From: Anaerococcus nagyae
Lineage (GTDB): Bacteria > Bacillota > Clostridia > Tissierellales > Peptoniphilaceae
Length of the DNA: 64,000 bases
Assembly (NCBI RefSeq): GCF_017874535.1
Contig: NZ_JAGGLS010000004.1
Location: forward strand, 98,574 to 162,573
Reading direction: 5' to 3'
The notes beneath the pieces are model-generated. The model was not told the DNA's origin. It was given only the letters and a program-made list of their open reading frames with translations, and did not search any database. Both the position numbers and the translations under genes were made by a program. Positions 49,620 to 56,917 of the stretch are shown here, piece by piece; the stretch's first letter is position 1, and each line of letters opens with the position of its first letter.

Positions 49620-50564
49620 TTATTTCCTTTCATACATCATAGATATTATTTTATTAATATCAGCCTTAATCTCATAACCTTTATTATCAGACCCACTGTT
49701 TGTTGTTATTATTAAGATCCCTAACTTTTTAAGTAAAACAATTAGCTGTCCACCAGTTCCAGATGCAAATACTACTTCATTATCAGATATCCAGATACCA
49801 TAACCATAATTATCTTCTGATAAAAATTTTCTTTTAGTCTCATTAGGATTTTTAAACAATGGTCTTGTCATTTTTTCTATCCAATTGCAACTAACAATTT
49901 GTTTTCCGTTGAATTTACCATTATTTATTAATAATTTGCCTATGCTCAGCATATCATTAGCACAAAGATTAACCTTAGTTGCTCCCGCTAGATAATCACC
50001 ATATCTTTCCCATTTAGCATCATTTATATTAAGTTGATTAAATAAATTTTCATCTATAAAATCAAAAAGATTATACCCCAAATATTCTTGCATTGTTGCT
50101 GCTAATAAATAAAATCCTGCATTAGAATATAAAAAGTAGCTACCAGGTTTAGAATATATTGGATAATTTATTATATAATCAAATAAACCATCATAGTCCT
50201 TAGGATCTATATTTTTACTCATCAATACTAAATCCCTGTATCCTGTAGTATGAGTTAAGAGATGCTTTATTTTTACTTCTTTAAGATACCTTAGATTCTT
50301 CGTATTGCTAAGATTTATCTTATCTTTTAGTATAGGATAAATTAAAGTTTCTTCATTAAAATCATTATTAGATTTCTCTATTAAAATTCCACAAGCTAAA
50401 GCTAACACTGTTTTAGATATAGACCTGACATCAAATACATTATCATTTGAAAAATCAATATATTGGTCAGTTTTATTATCAAATATAATTATACTTTCAG
50501 CAGAATCTTCTTTATTAATTATCTCATTAGCTATTTTTTCTAAATCTAACATAAATTCCTTCAT
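49620..50564 (-). CDS. Serine hydrolase (class C beta-lactamase/esterase fold)
   Basis: 314 residues. Motif SISK (SxxK) near 48-51, YSN (YxN) in FLYSNAGFYLL, and a GTGG element near the C-terminus in place of KTG. No signal peptide is visible, so it is probably cytoplasmic. Such proteins range from esterases to D-amino-acid peptidases; the substrate cannot be assigned. The ATG overlaps the TGA of the dehydrogenase gene. Confidence 0.8.
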   Translation of the reverse strand: MKEFMLDLEKIANEIINKEDSAESIIIFDNKTDQYIDFSNDNVFDVRSISKTVLALACGILIEKSNNDFNEETLIYPILKDKINLSNTKNLRYLKEVKIKHLLTHTTGYRDLVLMSKNIDPKDYDGLFDYIINYPIYSKPGSYFLYSNAGFYLLAATMQEYLGYNLFDFIDENLFNQLNINDAKWERYGDYLAGATKVNLCANDMLSIGKLLINNGKFNGKQIVSCNWIEKMTRPLFKNPNETKRKFLSEDNYGYGIWISDNEVVFASGTGGQLIVLLKKLGILIITTNSGSDNKGYEIKADINKIISMMYERK

Positions 50565-51736
50565 CAAAAAGCCATTTTATAAATATTTAAAATATCTTCT
50601 TCTTTTAAGTTTTTAAATCCATTTATTTCAGGTTTTGGTCTATTATTAACACAATTTCTTGCCATAATAGGTAAATCTTCTTTCTTAAATCCCTCTTTTT
50701 GTAAGTTTTCAGGAATTCCTAATGAAATAAAAAACTCTCTTAAAGATTCTATTGCCTTTTTCGCATCCTCAAAAGTAGATTCTGTTTTTTCTATATCAAA
50801 AACATTATATCCAAATTCAGCGATTTTTTCACTTCTTTCATTATCTAAGCAATACTCTAACCAGTATGGAGTAAGTATTGCAAGACCAACTCCATGAGTT
50901 ATATCTCTTAATGCAGAAAGTTCATGCTCCATGGGATGTACTGACCAAGCTGTAGATTTTCCAGCATTTAATAAACCATTTATAGCCCAAGAATTTGCCC
51001 AGATAAGATTTGCACGTGCCTCATAATTATTAGGTTCTTTAATAGCTATAGGACCATATTTCATACAAGTTTTTAAGATACTTTCAGCAAATCTATCTTC
51101 AAGATAAGCCCCATCATTTAGTGTAAAATAATTCTCCATTGTATGGCTCATTATATCGCAAGTACCAGCAGCAGTCTGATATTCACTTACACTGTAGGTG
51201 TATTCTGGATTTATGAGGGCAAATTTAGGTCTAGCATACTCTGATCCCCAGCCAAGTTTTTGACCAGTTTCTTCATTTGTAATTACTGAACCAGAATTCA
51301 TCTCTGAACCTGTAGCAGCAAGAGTTAATATACTTGCTAGAGGAATTGCATCTTTAGGATTTTCTTTTCCTATGACAATATCCCAAGGATCAGAATCAGT
51401 TTTAGCAGAAACTGCAATTAACTTAGCAGTATCAATAGTTGATCCTCCACCTACTGCAAGTATAAAATCAACATCATTTTCTTTGACAATTTTTGCACCT
51501 TCACGAACTTTATCAATTCTTGGGTTAGGTACTATACCTGAAAGTTCAAATATTTCGATTGAACTTTTTTCAAATAGTTTAATAATATCATCATAAAGTC
51601 CAATTTTTTTTATGCTATTTCTCCCATAAACTAATAGGACCTTATTACCATAATTTTTAATCTCTCCTGACAGATTTTTAAGCTGATCTTTTCCAAATAA
51701 AATCTTAGTTGATATATTAAAAATAAAATCTTGCAT
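50564..51736 (-). CDS. Iron-containing alcohol dehydrogenase (BdhA/YugJ type)
   Basis: 390 residues. Group III dehydrogenase: AVGGGSTIDTAKLIAV (NAD(P) site), LAATGSEMNSGSVITN, and metal-binding HTMENYF and HPMEHELSALRDITHGVGLAILTPYW. Probably reduces an aldehyde to a primary alcohol such as butanol with NAD(P)H. The start at 51736 follows AAAGGAG. Confidence 0.88.
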   Translation of the reverse strand: MQDFIFNISTKILFGKDQLKNLSGEIKNYGNKVLLVYGRNSIKKIGLYDDIIKLFEKSSIEIFELSGIVPNPRIDKVREGAKIVKENDVDFILAVGGGSTIDTAKLIAVSAKTDSDPWDIVIGKENPKDAIPLASILTLAATGSEMNSGSVITNEETGQKLGWGSEYARPKFALINPEYTYSVSEYQTAAGTCDIMSHTMENYFTLNDGAYLEDRFAESILKTCMKYGPIAIKEPNNYEARANLIWANSWAINGLLNAGKSTAWSVHPMEHELSALRDITHGVGLAILTPYWLEYCLDNERSEKIAEFGYNVFDIEKTESTFEDAKKAIESLREFFISLGIPENLQKEGFKKEDLPIMARNCVNNRPKPEINGFKNLKEEDILNIYKMAF

Positions 51737-51765
51737 TTTTTCTCCTTTATTTCCTTTATACAATG

Positions 51766-52427
51766 CTATTTACCCAATTTATCCTGTATATGAAAATTAT
51801 TTTTCCTTTTAAATATATAATGTAACGCCATTATTAGGAGAATGATTAGTGAAAAACAAGTCGCTAGTATAGCTCCAAATATTCCCTTATTCATAGTAAA
51901 AATAAAAATATAATCTAAAATAATATTTGATAAGCTCTCTATTATCATTATAAGCATTGATAATTTAGGATTAACATCATTTCTTATAAAATATTATTAG
52001 TTATAAAAACGGAGCAAATAATAATAGAACTTTTACATAAGTATATGCTAGATCAAAAACTTACTCATCTGCTTTCAATAAAGCCACAACTTTTTTGAGA
52101 AAAACAGTCCAATTAAAACAAACCAAATTCCAAAAATAATAACAATATAAATAGTATTTGTAAAAATTTTATCTGCATCCTCATAATCTTCACGACTCTT
52201 AAATATAGAATACTTAATCCCCCCACCTATACCAAGCATTAACCCCATACCATTAAGTATACAGAAACAGGGTAAGCTAAATTCAATGCAGTTAATCCAT
52301 CTGCACCTAATGATTTAGAAACAAAAAATGTATCAAAAAGAGTATAAATCTGTCCTAAAATATTCAATGTCACATATTTAAAGAAAGCCTCGCTAAGTTT
52401 ACTTTCTTTCACGAACTCTCCTTTCAT
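51766..52427 (-). pseudogene. Decayed MATE-family efflux protein
   Basis: Pieces of one MATE transporter lie in three frames. The N-terminus (ESKLSEAFFKYVTLNILGQIYTLFDTFFVS) runs to an early stop at 52239 after VWG; the next frame continues with MLGIGGGIKYSIFKS and FTNTIYIVIIFGIWFV to a stop; further shifts lead to FIRNDVNPKLSMLIMI and ILDYIFIFTMNKGIFGAIL, ending at 51766. About the C-terminal half of the family is absent. At least three frame disruptions plus truncation make it non-functional. Confidence 0.85.
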
Positions 52428-52432
52428 GCAAG

Positions 52433-52475
52433 AAAACAAAAAAATACCCATACACAAATAGCCTTTGTGTATGGG
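52433..52475 (-). terminator. Strong terminator upstream of the MATE remnant
   Basis: A 12-bp perfect stem, CCCATACACAAA/TTTGTGTATGGG (52447-52458 with 52464-52475), followed on the - strand by TATTTTTTTG. It ends the EXLDI-type gene or acts as an attenuator for the former MATE gene. Confidence 0.85.
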
Positions 52476-52561
52476 GGCGTTTCAAACTATCTATTATATC
52501 TGTTATTTTTTCATAGATTAAAGTCTTAAACTTTACTATTATTAATATACGGAATAATATA

Positions 52562-52984
52562 TTAAATATCCAATATTTCTACTATTTCTCCATTTTTTTC
52601 TTTAGTCCCAATTTTTCTAATTACTTCTTGATCTAAATACTCTGAAAAATTATTTAGTTCTGGCGAAACTTTAAATATTATGTCATGTTTTATGTCAGAT
52701 AAGTCAAAACTTAAATCATATTTTGTTTTATCTGACCAATAGTTCCAATTTATATCGGTTCTTTCATAATAGACATAATTTTCTTTTTGAGTTATATATA
52801 CTCTTTTATTTATTAGTTTCTTTTCATCTTCAGATTTAAAAATTTCAGAATATAGTTTTATACCTTTAAATACTTTATAATCACTAATTTTATCATTTGA
52901 AATATTTAATTTCTTTATATTCCATAGAAACCTCCCACAATTTATAATTTTTTCAATGTAACTATACCCACATCCAAGCGACAT
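52562..52984 (-). CDS. EXLDI-type protein, N-terminus probably frameshifted
   Basis: 140 codons, hypothetical. The C-terminus ends EILDI, matching the EXLDI family signature, and the middle has VFKGIKLYSE and NYVYYERTDINWNYWSDKTKYDL; no function is known. The ORF start at 52984 has no ribosome site. A strong GGGAGG five bases before an ATG at 52925 would give MEYKEI in another frame and stop soon after, while the ORF frame resumes with KKLNISNDK. This suggests a one-base frameshift near 52910. Confidence 0.55.
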   Translation of the reverse strand: MSLGCGYSYIEKIINCGRFLWNIKKLNISNDKISDYKVFKGIKLYSEIFKSEDEKKLINKRVYITQKENYVYYERTDINWNYWSDKTKYDLSFDLSDIKHDIIFKVSPELNNFSEYLDQEVIRKIGTKEKNGEIVEILDI

Positions 52985-53078
52985 AGCTATGCTACATTAT
53001 CAAAGATAAATTAGATGCTTTTTTATTTCCAACATCACTAAATCCAACAAAGTTTATAAACATCTCACTTTCTAATAT

Positions 53079-54371
53079 CTAGATAGCTTCTAGTGCTTGA
53101 TCTATATCTCCAATGATATCATCAATATGCTCAGTTCCTATAGACAAACGTATAGTTGCTTTACCTATTCCCTGACTCTCTAAATCTTGTTCGCTTAATT
53201 GGGAGTGAGTTGTAGTAGCTGGATGGATTACCAAACTTTTTACATCTGCTACATTTGCTAAATTTGAAAATATTTTTAGATTATCAATAAAAGTACGCGC
53301 CTCTTCTTCTCCACCATATATATCAAAAGTAAAGATACTACCTGCCCCATGAGGAAAATATCTTTGGTAAAGATCATAATCAGGATGATCTTTTAAAGAA
53401 GGATGATTTACTTTAGCTACTTTTTCGTGCTTATCTAGATAGGATACTACTTTTAGTGCATTTTCAACATGGCGCTCTACTCGTAAAGATAGAGTTTCTA
53501 CTCCTTGAAGAAGTAAAAAAGCATTAAATGGAGATATGCATGCTCCTGTGTCTCTGAGGAGAATTGCACGAATATATGTGGTCAAAGGTGCTGGTGCCGC
53601 ATCTTTAGTAAAGGAAACTCCATGATACGATTCGTTAGGTGTAGAGAGATTTTTAAATTTATTATAAGAAGTATAATCAAAAGTTCCACTTTCTACAATT
53701 ATGCCACCTAAACTAGTCCCATGACCACCGATAAATTTAGTAGCAGAGTGAACTACAATATCTGCACCGTGATCTATAGGACGAAGCAAGTAAGGAGTAG
53801 CAAAGGTATTGTCGATAACTAGAGGAATATTATATTTATGGGCAATCGCAGCCACTTCTTCAATATTTGTTATATTGCTATTTGGATTGCCTAAAGTTTC
53901 AAAAAATATAAGCTTTGTATTCTCTTTGATTGCTGATTCAAAGTTTTCCGATTGAGATGGATCTACAAAGGTAGTTTCCACTCCGTAAAGAGGGAAAGTA
54001 TGGCATAGATAATTATAGGTACCTCCATAAATAGTATTTGCTGATACAATGTGTCCCCCTTTTTGTGCCAATGCTTGAAAAACATAAGTTATAGCTGCTG
54101 CACCACTAGCAACAGCCAAGGCGGAGCTTCCTCCTTCTAGGGCCGCAAGACGTTTTTCCAAAACTTCTTCTGTAGGATTAGTCAACCTTCCATAAATATT
54201 TCCCGCATCTTTAAGTCCGAAACGTTCTGTTGCTTGGTCGGTATCTTCAAATACATAAGAAGTAGTCTGATAAATAGGAACTGCACGGGCCCCAGTTGCA
54301 GTGTCTGCTTGTTCTTGTCTAGAATGTAGGGCTAGTGTTTCAAATTTTACTTGGTTAAGTTCTTTGGTCAT
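53079..54371 (-). CDS. metY: O-acetylhomoserine sulfhydrylase (aminocarboxypropyltransferase)
   Basis: 430 residues, normal for MetY. Cys/Met-metabolism PLP family: TTSYVFEDTDQATERFGLKDAGNIYGRLTNPT, the PLP-lysine motif VHSATKFIGGHGTSLGG near 205-221, and ETLGNPNSNI. It makes homocysteine directly from O-acetylhomoserine and sulfide. The ribosome site AAGGAG precedes the ATG. No other methionine gene is adjacent. The upstream leader has its own promoter, Met-rich ORF and terminator, described separately. Confidence 0.95.
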   Translation of the reverse strand: MTKELNQVKFETLALHSRQEQADTATGARAVPIYQTTSYVFEDTDQATERFGLKDAGNIYGRLTNPTEEVLEKRLAALEGGSSALAVASGAAAITYVFQALAQKGGHIVSANTIYGGTYNYLCHTFPLYGVETTFVDPSQSENFESAIKENTKLIFFETLGNPNSNITNIEEVAAIAHKYNIPLVIDNTFATPYLLRPIDHGADIVVHSATKFIGGHGTSLGGIIVESGTFDYTSYNKFKNLSTPNESYHGVSFTKDAAPAPLTTYIRAILLRDTGACISPFNAFLLLQGVETLSLRVERHVENALKVVSYLDKHEKVAKVNHPSLKDHPDYDLYQRYFPHGAGSIFTFDIYGGEEEARTFIDNLKIFSNLANVADVKSLVIHPATTTHSQLSEQDLESQGIGKATIRLSIGTEHIDDIIGDIDQALEAI

Positions 54372-54543
54372 GATAATTTTCTCCTTAAGTCTTTTATATA
54401 ATATTTATTAATAATTTTTTGGTAATAAATGTATGTTTTCTTTTTTTAATTTTTAAATATTAAGGAGATACATTCGCTCATCCCAAAGGGTAGATCTAAA
54501 GCTCCTTAATCTCTTTTTGTATGTCATAAAAAGCTACAATCCA
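54372..54543 (-). other. metY leader downstream of the terminator
   Basis: 172 non-coding bases. ATTAAGGAG and CTCCTTAAT (54459-54467 with 54502-54510) can form a 9-bp stem that encloses CCC-AAA-GGG; AT-rich sequence follows to the metY ribosome site. I see no SAM riboswitch or T-box signature. A weak TTACCA-16-TATTAT promoter-like pair close to metY cannot be excluded. Confidence 0.5.
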
Positions 54544-54568
54544 TAAAAAAAGGAGCCATCAGGCTCCT
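54544..54568 (-). terminator. Attenuator terminator in the metY leader
   Basis: AGGAGCC-TGAT-GGCTCCT followed by T7 on the - strand. The 5' arm and loop (AGCCTG, 54565-54560) can alternatively pair with CAGGCT (54615-54610) inside the upstream Met-rich ORF. Confidence 0.85.
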
Positions 54569-54586
54569 CGTGGTCTAATCCCAAAA

Positions 54587-54676
54587 TTAATAATTTTTGG
54601 GTACAAGAAAGCCTGCCCATGAATCCATCATGTGCATCATACCCATCATTTTGTTATTTGAATGATTATAATACAT
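54587..54676 (-). CDS. Met-rich leader peptide of metY (29 residues)
   Basis: ATG six bases after AAGGAGG; 29 codons and TAA. Codons 10-17 read MMGMMHMM, six Met in eight; the end is SWAGFLVPKNY. It lies between a consensus promoter and an intrinsic terminator, upstream of metY. The composition and position fit a leader peptide on which ribosomes stall when charged Met-tRNA is scarce. It could instead be a free small Met/His-rich protein. No homologue is known to me. Confidence 0.7.
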   Translation of the reverse strand: MYYNHSNNKMMGMMHMMDSWAGFLVPKNY

Positions 54677-54707
54677 GTTTGACCTCCTTGCTTTTTTATT
54701 ATCATGT

Positions 54708-54736
54708 ATAATATCCTATTTGTTTGTTAGTGTCAA
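54708..54736 (-). promoter_or_regulatory. Promoter of the metY leader
   Basis: TTGACA (54736-54731), 17-base spacer, TATTAT (54713-54708) on the - strand; transcription should start near 54701, some 25 bases before the leader ORF. Confidence 0.85.
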
Positions 54737-54807
54737 CCTTTTATACAAATAAAGTTTACATAAGGATATAAATTGAATAAAAAAAATACAATTTGATTTA
54801 ACTTTAA

Positions 54808-55683
54808 CTAGTAATTAGGAAGATGATTTTCAATGTGATATTTATCAGATTCTCCAAAATTTGCTAATCTTCTTTTTGTTATGGGATCAACTGTAAAGGT
54901 CTTTCCCATTAGTATATCGCCAATATACTTTTCATTCTTAATTATTCCTAACACTGTAGTATCAGACCATTTTGTTTTACCTCTAGGAGTGAGATATCCT
55001 TGCTCTTCTAGTTCCCTGCCAATGACCGAGCCACCATTGCCCTCTAAATATCTTTTAAAGATATATCTGACAATTTTAGCTTCTTCTTCATTTATAGAGA
55101 TGCTTTTTGTTATAGGGTCATAATCATATCCAAGGCAACCTTGAAAGCCAATAAGCTCCCCTTTTTCCATTTTCATTTTTAGTCCTTTTTTTACATGGGC
55201 TGAGGTATTTTCTACTTCTTGTTGAGCTACTGAACTTAATATTGTTAATAGTAACTCTCCATCCATTGTCAAAGTATCTATATTTTCTTCTTCAAATACT
55301 ACACCAACATTGTTTTCCTTTAATAGTCTTACATACTTTAAGGTATCTAATGTATTTCTAGCAAATCTTGATATAGATTTTGTTATTATCATGTCTATAT
55401 CTCCATTTTGGCAATCGCTAATTAGTCTCATGAAATCTGCTCTTTTAGTAGCAGTTGTTCCTGTTGTTGCTTCATCTGCATATATACCAGCTAAAGTCCA
55501 GTTCTTATTATTTTTTATTAGATTTGTGTAATAATCAACTTGCGATTTATATGATTCAAGTTGGTCTTTACTATCAGTGCTAACTCGACAATATGCTGCA
55601 ACTCGTTTTAATTCTAAATCTAGTGCATTTCTATTTCTTGCTCCTGTATTTGAAGCTTTTATTAATTTTACTTTAGTATTCAT
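54808..55683 (-). CDS. Large serine recombinase, C-terminally truncated
   Basis: 291 residues, against about 500 for intact members. The catalytic domain is complete: AAYCRVSTDSKDQLESY with the nucleophile Ser, YADEATTGTTATKRADFMRL, and ITKSISRFARNTLDTL. The recombinase domain (GYDYDPITKSISINEEEAKIVRYIF, LTPRGKTKWSDTTVLGIIKNEKYIGD) follows, but the zinc-ribbon/coiled-coil C-terminus is gone: the frame ends soon after KYHIENH. Ribosome site AAGGAGG. Probably inactive remnant of an integrative element. Confidence 0.88.
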   Translation of the reverse strand: MNTKVKLIKASNTGARNRNALDLELKRVAAYCRVSTDSKDQLESYKSQVDYYTNLIKNNKNWTLAGIYADEATTGTTATKRADFMRLISDCQNGDIDMIITKSISRFARNTLDTLKYVRLLKENNVGVVFEEENIDTLTMDGELLLTILSSVAQQEVENTSAHVKKGLKMKMEKGELIGFQGCLGYDYDPITKSISINEEEAKIVRYIFKRYLEGNGGSVIGRELEEQGYLTPRGKTKWSDTTVLGIIKNEKYIGDILMGKTFTVDPITKRRLANFGESDKYHIENHLPNY

Positions 55684-55726
55684 TTTACCTCCTTCCCATT
55701 TTGTGTCTTTCTACAGTATTATTTCA

Positions 55727-55876
55727 TCATAAAATTAATTGTTTTCTATCAATTTTCTTGTAATCTTTTTCTATTCTAGTCTTTATTTTGGTGAATTCTT
55801 TATCCTTTATTAAATTGGGTTCATAAAGTCTACAGAGCATAGCAACTCTAATGCTATAAACTTTTATTGCTTTCAT
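55727..55876 (-). CDS. Small conserved-type mobile-element protein (49 residues)
   Basis: ATG after AGGAGGTTATT; 49 codons, basic (MKAIKVYSIRVAMLCRLYEPNLIKDKEF-type start; written here only in part: MKAIKVYSIR, then many Lys). It lies 43 bases upstream of the recombinase gene and would be cotranscribed. Function unknown. The strong ribosome site is the main support. Confidence 0.6.
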   Translation of the reverse strand: MKAIKVYSIRVAMLCRLYEPNLIKDKEFTKIKTRIEKDYKKIDRKQLIL

Positions 55877-56221
55877 AATAACCTCCTATGTAAATTTAAG
55901 TTTTTTGACATTAACAAGTGCCTTGGATTAGCAACATAGGAATCTCACCTCCGCCTCTGTTCAGGATGAGCCGGCTTCAACCTTAGAAGTATCATTATCC
56001 TCATTTTCTTCATAGCGAATAGGGTATCCCTCCCTATATTCAAACTCTTACTTATCGCTCCCTTTCTTCTTCCCTTGCTTTTAGCTTAGCAGTACTTGTT
56101 TGCCGAATTATTCAGCAGAAAGATCTTGGCGGATAGGTTATCACGCTCTAAAAATGATTAATGTCTTGTCTTGGTCTATTTAATTGTTATGGTTCAAATA
56201 TTGTTTAAATTTCTTTTAAAA
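55877..56221 (-). other. Non-coding mobile-element remnant
   Basis: About 345 bases without a complete gene. On the - strand a frame near 56052-55968 reads EFEYREGYPIRYEENEDN and ends after a few more codons, like the C-terminus of a lost protein with no start. The sequence is visibly richer in G+C than its surroundings, in keeping with transferred DNA. Confidence 0.45.
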
Positions 56222-56224
56222 TAG

Positions 56225-56273
56225 AAAGAGGACAAAACTCCCCTCACTTTATAAAGGAAAATTTGCCCTCTTT
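56225..56273 (-). terminator. Hairpin after the sigma-like gene
   Basis: AAAGAGGGCAAA pairs with TTTGTCCTCTTT (one G-T pair) around a 25-base loop, starting 13 bases past the gene's stop. TCTATTTT follows on the - strand. Confidence 0.55.
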
Positions 56274-56285
56274 GGTAACCAGAAA

Positions 56286-56696
56286 TTATATCTCTTCTAT
56301 AAATTTCTTTAGTTTTTCTAAAATCTTATCTCGTCTTTTTATTAAAGCAGGATGAGATATATTTTGAGCCTTTGCTACTGCACGAAGTGTTTCATCATTG
56401 AAATATAATCTTTCAATTATTTCCCGTTCATCTTTATTTAACTTTGACATTGCATTTCTTAGTGCTTCAATCATCATTTGTGTAGCTACAACTTTTTCAA
56501 CATCAACATTTTTATCTTCTAGATTATCTTCGAAATTCCCATCATGATTTAGGGACGAAAAAAAGAGCAAGTGGTTTTTCTTGTCCACCTGCTCTAAATA
56601 CTTTTCGTGTTCTCTTTCTTGCCAGTAGACTTTGTATATCTGTTCGCTTACTTTGATTTTTTGCCCACCAACATAAAGGTAATATTCTTTTGTCAT
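56286..56696 (-). CDS. Sigma-70 region 4-like protein of a mobile element
   Basis: 136 residues. N-terminal YYLYVGGQKIKVSEQIYKVYWQEREHEKY is typical of the sigma-like proteins of conjugative transposons; the C-terminus has a region 4 HTH (LNKDEREIIERLYFNDETLRAVAKAQNISHPALIKRRDKIL). There is no region 2, so it may be a regulator more than a full sigma factor. Ribosome site GGAGG. Preceded by a short leader ORF and a terminator. Confidence 0.85.
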   Translation of the reverse strand: MTKEYYLYVGGQKIKVSEQIYKVYWQEREHEKYLEQVDKKNHLLFFSSLNHDGNFEDNLEDKNVDVEKVVATQMMIEALRNAMSKLNKDEREIIERLYFNDETLRAVAKAQNISHPALIKRRDKILEKLKKFIEEI

Positions 56697-56732
56697 TTAT
56701 GTTTCCTCCATTCTTTTTTTGTCTTTATGTTT

Positions 56733-56768
56733 TCAGACAAAAAAAGGAGGACTCCTGCTCTTGGGCAT
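56733..56768 (-). CDS. Possible 11-residue leader peptide of the sigma-like gene
   Basis: ATG six bases after AGAGGA; reads MPKSRSPPFFV and stops. Its codons run through the 3' arm and T-tract of the terminator described next, so translation and termination must interfere. Confidence 0.45.
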   Translation of the reverse strand: MPKSRSPPFFV

Positions 56769-56779
56769 GGTTAGTCCTC
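56739..56779 (-). terminator. Attenuator-like terminator before the sigma-like gene
   Basis: GAGGACT/AGTCCTC (56747-56753 with 56773-56779) followed on the - strand by CTTTTTTTG. The 5' arm carries the leader ORF's ribosome site. Confidence 0.7.
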
Positions 56780-56917
56780 TAAAATGAACGAAACTATTTT
56801 TAATAAAGATTCTTTTTGGATTTGCTATATTATTTTTAACAGATATATTATATAAATATCGTCTTTCGATGTTTAAGTCTATTTTCTCCTTGTTTTAATA
56901 TATGATAAGTTGAAATA

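Noticed and set aside
54372..54736. SAM riboswitch or T-box upstream of metY
   Set aside because: No SAM-I core and no T-box AGGGTGGNACCGCG element is present on either strand; the structures fit a leader-peptide attenuator better.
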